Source: Amoebophrya sp. A120 (taxonomy: Eukaryota; Sar; Dinophyceae; Syndiniales; Amoebophryaceae). From it: a stretch of 64,000 bases of DNA. The first letter of the stretch is position 1, and each line of letters begins with the position of its first letter. Location: assembly GCA_905178155.1 (NCBI GenBank), contig CAJINV010000005.1:736564-800563 (forward strand). Reading direction: 5' to 3'. The notes below the pieces were generated by a model, which was not told the DNA's origin, did not search any database, and saw only the letters and a program-made list of their open reading frames with translations. Of the stretch, positions 19,504 to 29,200 are shown one piece after another. Both the position numbers and the translations under genes were made by a program.

Positions 19504-20757
19504 TTAGTTCGAGTAAGCCCCGGTGACTAACTTGTTTGCGAAGTCCTGCGCACTGGAGGGGGGGCATCCTAAGTAAAAACGTACCCACCCGAGAGTCAAG
19601 ATGCAGATGTGAAGTGTGCTAGAGAAGTCGAGAAGTTTGCTGGACTCCGCATGACCAGCTTGGCGCATGTGTAGACGAGGAGGAGCTCAGGCGTTGTTAT
19701 AGAGCCACATGACAAATCCACGCAGGACACTATCCTGGTTGGAGCATGACAAATTTCCCAATAGGACTACAAAACGCGAAACGCCTCCCATGGGAACCCG
19801 CATGAGAGATGTGTGTCCTGGACACGACATGGAAAAACGTATGACAAATATGGGGAGGTGGGTACGTTTTTACACAGCATAGCGGGTTAGCCTTCATCAG
19901 CTTCATGTTCGAACCCGTCTTCTTGTATGCATTGCAAATATCGATGTTGGTCATCTGGACGGGTGATGCGAGATCTGAAGGAAAACCAGATCTGTAAAAA
20001 TGTAGGAAAAGGAATACGATTGGCGGCCTTACTTTTTTGTCGTCCTGGAAGGCAGTTTGTCATGCGTTTGATACTAACAGTACGAATGACTCCGCTACAA
20101 GCCTGAACAACTACTTACTTACTCACTTGTGGTGCTAGTCTGCGTTCTTGCGGGTAGCACCAATACAATTTTCCAGACCACGAAAACATATTTGCAATGC
20201 GTATCTTCGCCAACTCGCCGACATCCCCTCCACACTGGTTGTACAGATCAACCATGGCTTTCACAGCGGCCGGGTCAGCGGCGCCCTGATAATTATTTGA
20301 AAAGTGTAAGTGCGAGCAAGAATTATACCTGCAGGCTGCGAACCCAAACATCATCCATGATGATTTTCTATCAGGTGGTGAAAGTTTTGCTTTTGGATTC
20401 TGACAGAAGCCCTGCGCTTCTAAACATGATACTGATAGTAGCTACATCTAGTACCCGTCCATTGCATCGAAGATCCTATGTAAGTATATGTTTCAACTTT
20501 CGCTAATATTGGTTACTGTTCAACACCTAGTAGAAGTACCGACTAGACTAAATTGCCATCTAGAAGTAGTACGCACTAGACTATACCACATGCCAGTCAA
20601 TAAATCGCAACATTTTTACCGATCCCTGCTTCGTCTTGACGCCCCAGAGCTGTCCCTTGGCGTTGGCCAGCGTGTTGGGATCCTTCATATCGCCCTCGAG
20701 TATGGAAGTCTCAAACGTTGCATGAACCGCTGTTACACGCTTCTTGCGTGACGCCAT
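19504..20757 (-). CDS. Small conserved-looking protein, five exons
   Basis: Exons 20620-20757, 20329-20367, 20204-20285, 19882-19920 and 19504-19559 total 117 codons. Introns are GT-AG (20368-20619 and a very short 43-nt one at 20286-20328) plus two introners. The joined product has MASRKKRVTAVHATFETSIL, then GQLWGVKTKQGSKIIMDDVW, DPAAVKAMVDLYNQCGGDVG, ELAKKTGSNMKLMKANPP and the end DFANKLVTGAYSN. It is soluble, basic and helix-prone with no targeting signal. I do not recognise the family. The even frame across five exons and the non-random composition support it as a real gene. Further 5' sequence (an MGNMCCKKRL frame at 20990-21049) could not be joined in frame. Confidence 0.6.
19565..19881. 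mobile_element. Introner, family F
   Basis: 317 bp. Ends CATCCTAAGTAAAAACGTAC and, inverted, TATGCTGTGTAAAAACGTAC, then CCACC. Flanks GGGGG/GCGGG (4 of 5). Removal joins LMKANPP to the SSAQDF end in frame. Confidence 0.82.
19926..20203. mobile_element. Introner, divergent family A
   Basis: 278 bp. Ends TATGCATTGCAAATATCG and, inverted, TACGCATTGCAAATATG. Flanks TCTTG/TCTTC (4 of 5). Removal joins DVGELA to KKTGSN in frame. Confidence 0.78.
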
Positions 20758-22240
20758 CGTGATCATTTGTCATTGTCACGCAACACCTGGACTTGTATGG
20801 CGCTCCGCATGAAGATCGCGCTGCTTGTGCACGTGACAAGTCTGCGCCGCGCTGCACGGCATGCAGATCCGTGCCAGAGTTGCAATGCAAAAGGCGAAAA
20901 ACCATGCCACCTCTTTCTGTTTCCATAAATTCCTGCATGATCTTCACAACAAGTAGAAGTATGTTGTAATTCATGTACTTAACAGATGTCCACGCAACGC
21001 CTGAGAAGGCCATATCGATGAGGCGCTTCTTGCAGCACATGTTTCCCATCTTGAAAAGCTTTTTGGGTGGGTCTAGCTAGTCACAGCTCTTTTGGTACCA
21101 GACCGGCCGTGGTTCTTGTTGCACAAAAAGTTTTGTCCGATTACAGGAGCAAAACTTGTACGGTGCGAGTGAGTGAGCGGTTTGAAAGTTCTTTACTTGT
21201 GGGTTTGAATTTGATCAATGAACCCGACTGAGTTATGATCAGACGATTGGGGTCTCCTTATCCTGTTCTGATCGTCAAGCGGGAGGTCATGTATCAAATT
21301 TTCAAATTGGTACCCTAAATTTGTGGTACGGACACGACGACCACTTATTCATATTCTTAATCTTACGCTACGTCAACATATAAAAATTTTGTGTCCAGTT
21401 GTTGAGAGCGATCGAGCATGCAGACAAGCACAACACCGAAGCCATCTTCCTTTCATCGCGACCGACGTCGTCGAGTCAGTGTATTTTTTGGCACAGCTTT
21501 GTTTTCGCCGCGCTAGCACTGCACGAATTTTTATTTTACCGATTACTATACCTTTGCGAAACAAACCGACTTTTCAATTTGAGTTTTGCGCGAGTTTTTG
21601 ATTTATCCGAAGACTGACGTCGCAGCTCAGGGCAAACCGAAATGGGATCATGACACAAACTGTTCCACAGGAAACGAAGCGACACCGATGCATGTCCCCT
21701 TAGCCACCAGGAAACTGAATCCAGAGCAGAAGATGTAGAAGATGCTCGGGAATTGTAACACGGCCCAGGCGAGTCGGACCGGCCGAAAAAAAAAAGCACT
21801 GCACGTGGGGCTACGAAACACAGCTCGACGTTTGTCAATCAGAAGTGTTGCCAATTGCATTGAGCCTGGTTATCTGTATGCGCATGCTGGTGTAAAAAAC
21901 AAATCGAGTAGCTCGCATTTTTCGTCTTTTGATTCGCGACGAATGATTCGAATGAGGGGGCAATACTGGTTTGTTAAATTGCAGAAGAAGCCATGTTTGA
22001 ATGAGGAAACAGCAAAACTGTTTCGAATTTTGATACCTCAGAGCAGTCTTGCATCAGTGTGAGTGTCAACATCAGAGCTGAATACTTTACACGAGTTCGA
22101 TTTCGATCAGTTGCGCATATAAATGCTTTTTCTTATTTGGTTTCAGTGTTGCAGCTGCACACAAATTCATGCCGAAGAGAAAAACGACTACCGACGTGGA
22201 TGTAGCGGTCCACCGAGTCTTCGACGTCCCCTCGGAGTTC
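20758..22240. other. Intergenic region
   Basis: About 1.5 kb. A minus-strand frame beginning MGNMCCKKRLIDMAFSG (20990-21049) has an N-myristoylation-like start but no continuous product. The rest shows only short frames. Confidence 0.4.
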
Positions 22241-23338
22241 CTACGCTCCTCCCTGCGCCGAAGCAGCTTCTGCAAGCCCCTGCTCGAAGGCGAATTGCAA
22301 GACGTCCTGGTGCCCGGAAATCGCTCGGCCCAGCAACCGGCGCAAGACGTCCTCGGTAATGGTGACGGATTCAATCTCTAGTTCATCGGCGTTGCCCACT
22401 CCGAACTTCCGCAGGATTTCCAAGGCTTTCAGCGAGGTGCTTTCGCACAGTGTCAGGTCGTTGGCAACCAGAAACTTCGTCAGTGAGTGGAAAACTTTGG
22501 GCACCGCGGCACCACTGTACGGCTTGATCATGACTTGGGCATTGTGATTCACATTCGAATAGAACAGCAGAGCTGGGAACACCTCCTCGGATGGCAGCTG
22601 CCCCGTGAACGAAGCAGTTTCCCACTGCCCCGAACTGAAGAAGTCGAACTCCAGCTGCTTCCTACCATTGCCATTGCTTTTGCCATACCGCATACGCACG
22701 ACCCGGCTTGCTGCGCCAGGAAACGTTTGTCCATTTTGCAAGTGGAACGGCGTGCCATTGTCGCCATTTTTGCTGTGTAAGTACAAACCGCCAGGTGTCA
22801 AGTACAGGAAGAAGCCCTGGGAAAATGGTGATCCTCCATTTTGCACCAAAGTTCCAACATCCGCGCTGTCCGATGGAAAAAAGCCCATCATCACGTTGTA
22901 ACTTTGCCAGTACTGGTAGTCCATAGAGAGCTCGAACTGATCCACTTTACTGAAGGCGACCCCCTGCCAGCTCCCGGGCACTTGACCAACAGTGCATTTG
23001 AACTCTTCACCGTTTACTACCGACCGCTGACTCACATACCGCGAGTTCCCAACAACGGCCAATTCTGTCGCGAGCCACGTCTGCGACTTTCCTTCCGCAA
23101 TAGCTTGCAAATCCAGCGGCTTTACGGCGGTATCCTGCTCCTTCTTGCCAAGAAACAGTGGCGCCCGGACCCTGTTCACCGAGCTTTGTAAATTTCCGAA
23201 GACCCCACAACCGGCGGAACTCAGCCCGACCAGCGACCCGAGGGGCGCTTTCAAGGTGCCCGTGAGGAAGTCCGCGAAGTCGCTGCCCGACTCCACGAAC
23301 ATCACCTTGCCGTCCTTTTTGAGAATTTCCACTTGCAT
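22241..23338 (-). CDS. DUF674-like protein, intronless
   Basis: A single exon of 365 codons from the ATG at 23338. The N-terminus matches the DUF674 pattern known mostly from land plants: MQVEILKKDGKVMFVESGSD, DFADFLTGTLKAPLGSLVGL, then GCGVFGNLQSSVNRV. A second DUF674-like block lies near the C-terminus: LTKFLVANDLTLCESTSLKA, ILRKFGVGNADELEIESVTI. Between them, residues ~110-270 look like a beta-rich insert with WQSYNVMMGFFPSDSADV and FHLQNGQTFPGAASRVVRMR, possibly lectin- or SPRY-like. The molecular role of DUF674 is unknown. No introner and no intron interrupt it, unlike its neighbours. The frame remains open to 23539, but the residues before 23338 do not match the family. Confidence 0.75.
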   Translation of the reverse strand: MQVEILKKDGKVMFVESGSDFADFLTGTLKAPLGSLVGLSSAGCGVFGNLQSSVNRVRAPLFLGKKEQDTAVKPLDLQAIAEGKSQTWLATELAVVGNSRYVSQRSVVNGEEFKCTVGQVPGSWQGVAFSKVDQFELSMDYQYWQSYNVMMGFFPSDSADVGTLVQNGGSPFSQGFFLYLTPGGLYLHSKNGDNGTPFHLQNGQTFPGAASRVVRMRYGKSNGNGRKQLEFDFFSSGQWETASFTGQLPSEEVFPALLFYSNVNHNAQVMIKPYSGAAVPKVFHSLTKFLVANDLTLCESTSLKALEILRKFGVGNADELEIESVTITEDVLRRLLGRAISGHQDVLQFAFEQGLAEAASAQGGA

Positions 23339-24008
23339 TTTGATTTTTCGTCTTCGACTGTTTGTTCTTGTTGCAACGAAAGAAAATGGGTGAAAATCAA
23401 TCCTGGTTGACAGCTGAAGTAAAATCAAACCTCCTGTCGTGTAGTACGCGACCTGAAAACTACTTTCTTGGTTTTGGAGGATACTCAAATCGATATGAAG
23501 GCTTACACTGATAGACCAGAGGCCGCAAGAGCGAAGCACACTCCTGCTATGATGGTACTATCTCAGAAGCAATATTGAACGCTGCTCCCTCGTCGAGAAG
23601 ATCCAAACAGATCCTCTTGGCCAGACAATTGTCAGCTTCTTGTGCTTACCGCACCATTCCACCAAATTGATGATTCTCGGCTAAACTATGGCGCGCATGA
23701 TCGTAGGTGAGTGGATTATAAATGCACCCGGAATCGAATCTCAGTATGCCACTGAGCGTTCTTCGGTGCCACGACCTGCCTCTAGTCATCATCGGCGAAC
23801 AGCCGGAAATGGATCCAACTTTGCGCCCAACTTATAGAGTTAGAGAACACGCAAACTTTTCATAATTATTCTTTGCGTCATCGCACATCGACATCAACCA
23901 GAGCTTCTATACTGGTCGCCCGACCAAACAAATCAAGTAGAGACGCATTTCAAAAGCAAGTTCCTAGTATGCAGATATTAAAGCAGTAATTCCTTATTCT
24001 GCTAAAAA
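23339..24008. other. Intergenic region
   Basis: About 670 bp with no frame longer than 80 codons and no repeats seen. Confidence 0.4.
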
Positions 24009-24443
24009 TCACGTCAAAGTGATCGGCTTTGGCGGTTGTTTGTACCTTTGCAAGGCTTTTTCCATGGCTAATTTACTCTCGTCCGACGGCTCGTCCAGTT
24101 TTTGCAACTGCTGGTAAAATTTCAACTTTAGCATCGTGTCATCCTTTTTTCCGGACACGATTTTTATCTCCTCCAGCGCTTTCACCAGTGCTTCCCGTAC
24201 CATGTAATCCAGCACCTCACTCTCCTTTTTCGCCTCCAGCGGATCTCTTGGCAAGGGCAGCCCACAGGTTTCGCAGTAAAAGGTCTGCCACACGTTCTGC
24301 GAAAACCGGTCGCTGGCGTCCGCCAGGACACCGGTCGGCGGGTACTGCTTCGGAAGAGTGGAGGTGGCGCAGTAGCAACTAGACAATTTTTGCGGCATCA
24401 CCTCCTGCAACGTGGGTGGGGCCCTAGTACTCATGTTGTCCAT
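24009..24443 (-). CDS. Small helical protein with a CxxC motif
   Basis: Single exon of 144 codons from ATG 24443. Motifs: CYCATSTLPKQYPPTGVLAD, then WQTFYCETCGLPLP, a Cys-x-x-Cys pair resembling half a zinc ribbon, then a charged helical tail (EVLDYMVREALVKALEEIK, KLKFYQQLQKLDEPSDESK). The frame is open further upstream to 24641, but that part starts in a hydrophobic, AT-rich stretch and is less convincing. Family not recognised. Likely cytosolic or nuclear; a metal-binding or protein-interaction role is possible. Confidence 0.6.
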   Translation of the reverse strand: MDNMSTRAPPTLQEVMPQKLSSCYCATSTLPKQYPPTGVLADASDRFSQNVWQTFYCETCGLPLPRDPLEAKKESEVLDYMVREALVKALEEIKIVSGKKDDTMLKLKFYQQLQKLDEPSDESKLAMEKALQRYKQPPKPITLT

Positions 24444-26222
24444 TGAAGACAGTTCCGACGGAGGTCCACGTGAGAAAATGACGTAGAAAGAATAAAGGCG
24501 GTGATGAAGGTCGGCGAAATAGAAAGAAGAAAATGTTGACACCCGCCGTCTACCTCTACGTATGAGATGGTTACTTATGGTACGAATATAAATGACGAGA
24601 TCTGTAAAAAATAAATAGAACAAGAACCAGGAGCTCAGCAAGGAGTTAGCATGCTGCTTTAAATAAAAGTCTATTAACTATTTTGAAAAAAAGGGGCGGC
24701 GGTGGCAGGAACCCGCTCGGGAAAGGGAACTGCAATAAAGGAGATGACGATCTGCATATACGTGAAGTGCGCAGAGAAACAAGGTGTACAGTTTGAATTT
24801 GAAAACTTAGTGTGAAAATAAATAGCTAAGAAACGAAACCGCATTCGTGTTCATTTCTACGAGTTCAAACTACAACAGGACGATTACTTATTTACTTTTT
24901 GTGACAAGAACGAGGAAAAATCTGAACAGATGCACGAGTTCTTAAAAAACGACCGATTGGCTGTTTGGCTTCTCGATACGACTATAGCGGCTGCAAGGAC
25001 AGACGGAGACGAGTGCAGTTGTACAAATATATCATGTTGTACCATCAACGTAAGGACAATTGGTACTGGACAGGTAGATGCAAACTGCTTGGCATGTAGG
25101 CACAAAAAAATCGAATGCGCATACGTTCCTGACACCAAATGTGCACGAGTGAGTTGCTCTCCATATTCCTCGCCAGTCGGTCTTCGTCTAGTCCTCTTGG
25201 GGGACGCATCATCTGAGAACCAAAAACGAAACCCGAGCGCAACTGGTTCTCATTGAAACGCATAACAACACAAGTGCTACGAAAACCTCTTCTGCGGTGC
25301 GATCACATACAGAGTCCACCTCCTTGCGGAGGGATACCTACCGTGAAATCTGCACGGTACACGACAGGGCGACCAAGAACAGCACAACAGGCTGTCTGAG
25401 ACGACAGGGTCATAGAAAGAGAATTAGAACCGACATCAAAAACTACTCGCGCGCGAACAAATTCGTTCCATTTATTCGGTCACACACTTAATTTGGGACT
25501 TTGAAACAACATTCTGGGGTCAAATTGTACAAGATAGATGAAAGAACGTCGAAAATTCAGATTGATTGTAGTCATCTTCGAAAATTCTTGTGTCAATCAT
25601 CTTCGAAAAGTTCTGAGCTCCAAGAAAAACAACTGCAACTGGTACTGCTTTTCGTTTTCGACCGACCTACTTTACAGACTATTTATTGCTGCAGTTCGCC
25701 CAGGAAGTGTCTTCAAGGGCTACAACCCCGAGATAGAGATTGATATTTTTGGGTGTTGTTGCTTCCGTGTAAAACTGCAAAGAAACGGATTAACTGAAAC
25801 TAAGCTTGAAACTCTCTTGGCTCGCACGTAGAAAAGAGTCATTATCTCTCTCCTACCGCACTCCACGCGGTTTTATGAATTAATTTTTACGAAGTTTTGT
25901 ATTTCAATATCTCGCGGTGCTTTCACCAGCAAAGCACTGCAGCTGGAAGCGATTCTATTGATTTTGATTTGTGAATTTTTTCTACGAAACGAAAACTGAA
26001 AGAACTAATCGAGTCATTCATTCGTTCACGCATTCTACGACTTTCTCATTCATTCGGCAATGCCAATGGGCGTGAATATCATAGTTGAAAGGATTGATTT
26101 TGATACCACGTACAACTCGTAGCGAGAGAACTAAGCGGTCCCCGCCTGGTCGTACGAGATAGTGATAAGTATTTTATTTTGATGCGTCAGTGGTGGAAGT
26201 ACTAGAAGTTGAATCCTTTTGA
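24444..26222. other. Long region without a supported gene
   Basis: About 1.8 kb, AT-rich between 24640 and 26200. Frames up to 108 codons (plus strand 24930-25256) show no motif. No introner ends. Confidence 0.4.
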
Positions 26223-29200
26223 TTAGACGACACCGAGTGCGGCCGCAGCGCCCATGGTCCACATCGCCAAATGCAGGATTCCGCTCGGCCCCAGCATCCC
26301 GAGTTGTATCAGCGCTGGCTGTTCGATCACTTTCGCCGGGCCCTTCTTTTGCTTCTTCTGCAGTATCCTCCGTGAAAACGTCCCCAACTGTTCGGTCACG
26401 ATTGCATGAATTCTGCTAGACAAATGTGCAAGTCTCAGGCAACATCCCACTGCGCGACAAAATCTACTAGACAAATCCGCAAAGGGCTCGCTTGGCCGCA
26501 TCTATCAGGAGGCAGCTTGCTGATCGTGCTAGTTCGAGCATGAAGTGAGGAGCACAAACTTTGAATACACAACTAGAAAGTGTATGTCTCTCCTGGAGAG
26601 CCGTATCATCATGAGCCGCATGAGAGACATGAAAATGAAATGTCAAATCTCTTGCATCAAATTTACAGTATTTGCGTCACACATCCAAGTAAAGGCGTGG
26701 GGAGGTTTTTACACAGGATATGCAGCCGAGGAGCTTCATTTGTACAACTGGAGGCACAAGCAGTATCCTGGAGGTGCGCAGCAACATTCTCTATTGCCGC
26801 AGTTCCATTTCTCCGCCGCTGCTCTGCATGATGGTTTTCCATCATCAAACTCTATTATGGATTGCAAAAGTATGCCTGCATCTTGTGGAAGGTGGTGAAG
26901 ATAGGCTGTGAGTATCAAAGGGCGGCCTCGTCCACCAGGCAGCCGAGCATGACAATTTTTGATCTGCCAAGTCAGTGCTGCGTAACATTCAGTATGGGAA
27001 CAAAAGAAACGCAAACTGCGCTCTCGCATAAAAGGCAAAGAATCTTTACTATCTGCTCCGGCGACAGGCGCTATCCAACCAACCAACGTGCTGCAGCCTT
27101 TTTGTTCCACCAGACCCAGGCTTATCAAATTTGCAGTGCATACACTCGTTGAACCGCATGTCTCGAGGTACTTCCGCAGCGGCCAGACCCCGTAGTGACA
27201 CGCGGCCTGCATGGATACGAGCTTGAAAACGTGGGAGTACATGTCGTGATATGCCTCGGGTAATGCGTAGCAAGAGCACCTCACATTGTCCACCAGCAGT
27301 TCCCCACTGGAAGTCAAGGGACAGTAAAACCCGCGCTCGTAGACCTCGCGCACGGTCTTCACGCGGAGAAAGGTTTGTTTCGTCCTAATGCGGCGCAAAG
27401 TTGATGTTGTAGTTGTTGGCGAAGGAGCCACCGTTTCTTCGCTCCGCCCGGTCGGTGGTGCAGCTAGTGGTGTGCTGACAACTGCTCCTGCACTGATACC
27501 TGTCGGTCCCCCCGTCCTCGCGCGATGGTCAACACCCTGGACGAAAGGTCGTGCTGTGCTCTTGGACGAAAAGCCCGCGTTTCCTTCTTTCTCTCGCTGC
27601 GTGTTGGTCCACCAGCTGCACAACTTCATCTGCTCCTCGTCCTCGCCGCCCAGCACGTGAACCCGATTATCATTTTCGCATCTCCCGTCTACTACTGCAA
27701 TCACTTCCAATTCGGATTCAGCAGGGATCAGGTCCTTCGCGCGGACGAACTCCCCCCGGTCGGCGCTGAAAACCAGGTGCGCGCGGGAGGTCCGAAGCCT
27801 GACTGGCATGCTGTAGTTCTTTCCGAACCGTGGTGGAGTTGTAAGACGTGAGGACAACTGTTTTCTCCACGCTCGTCTTGGAGACCTGGTCGTATCTATG
27901 AAAGTGCACACGAACTCTCCTTCTTTTACGACCCGGTCTCATTTCTCATGCAAGACACGACCTCCACCATTTCTTGCCTTTTGTTTATCACTCTGCAAGC
28001 CACTTTTCCGAAGCCCAAACGAGGACCGCACCAACGACTACAGTCGGTGCGTGCGTTTGTCATGCGGAGGCCACACGTGCATCTCTCCTAGTACTTGATG
28101 TTGTGTCGCTGTAGTTTAATAAGTATGCGTTTGCAAATGAGCGTGGGACGACGGGGACGAGAAATTGTGCAATCTCATAGAAGAGGACGAGTACGTTCTC
28201 GAAGTCGTCGTCTCGCAGGACTCGTATGTTCTTGCACTATTATCGGCAGCAGAAAAAGGTCCGTCGTCACCGGCGTCTACTTTCCCACTTTCGTCGGAGC
28301 TGAAGAGAAATTCGGAGCCCAGTGCTATCCTGTGCAAAAACGTACCTCATTGTCCAGCTGGGAGTAAAGAATTTTGCTAGTACACTACAACCGTGGTACT
28401 CGAGCTGCAACGGTACTATCGGGAGTCAGGCATTACAAAACAGCACTCGCCAAATATCCGTAAGTAAAAACCGCCTAGCGTGGCCGCATCAAATGACACG
28501 TGATCGTTGCGTATGCATAAGTAAAGGTATCGGTATCCTCATGAGCGCATGACAACTTGACTTCTCAAACACAGATTCGCATGACAAGTCCCGATTGGCG
28601 GTCAGTTTTTCGACAGGATAAGATCCGGCTGAAGTTCAACCTCGAGGAAGCAGCAATCTGCCGTCTTGTTATGCATTGCAAATATGTTTGGATCTAGGTA
28701 CTTAGAATAAAGACCATGTTGTAAACTTGTGATGCTACCTTGTTGCTTATGCTGGCGCTGGCTGACACGACAAAAGCAAAACATGAACATCAGAGTCCGT
28801 GGTCTTGCATAAATTAATAGCAAAGTCTGTCCTCTTTGTGTGACGACCGAAAGACGAGGGGAGCTTTGCTCATACCGGAAAGGTACGTATCTATGGGAGA
28901 GCATTCGTAACTCTGTAAGAATTGTTCTTTGCGCTGTTTATTTTCAGAGCTCGTCGGTCGGAGCAAATGCAAATGCGACATTCTTTCCTCTGCAGCCTTC
29001 CGGACCTAAACACATTTGCAGTTGATACTCGTCCCGGTGCAGCCAGCAGAGAACCTGGAGAGCGGGAAAAAAAGTGATCAATCTCAGAGGCCAACCGCAA
29101 CGCACGAACTTCTCTTGCATAGATTCTTTTATGAGTATCGAGAACAAGATTATATATACAACACAAGGACCCAAAAACTAGCAAGACAAACCTTGGGCAA

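Noticed and set aside
20711-21049. Frame beginning MGNMCCKKRLIDMAFSG as first exon of the 19504-20757 gene
   Set aside because: No splice junction or introner boundary joined it in frame to the MASRKKRV exon.
27718-27942. Frameshift in the Hint gene between VVLTSYNSTTVRK and MPVRLRTSRAHLVF
   Set aside because: The first string is a shadow frame. Splicing at a GT-AG intron (27886-28194) enters the correct frame directly, so no frameshift is needed.
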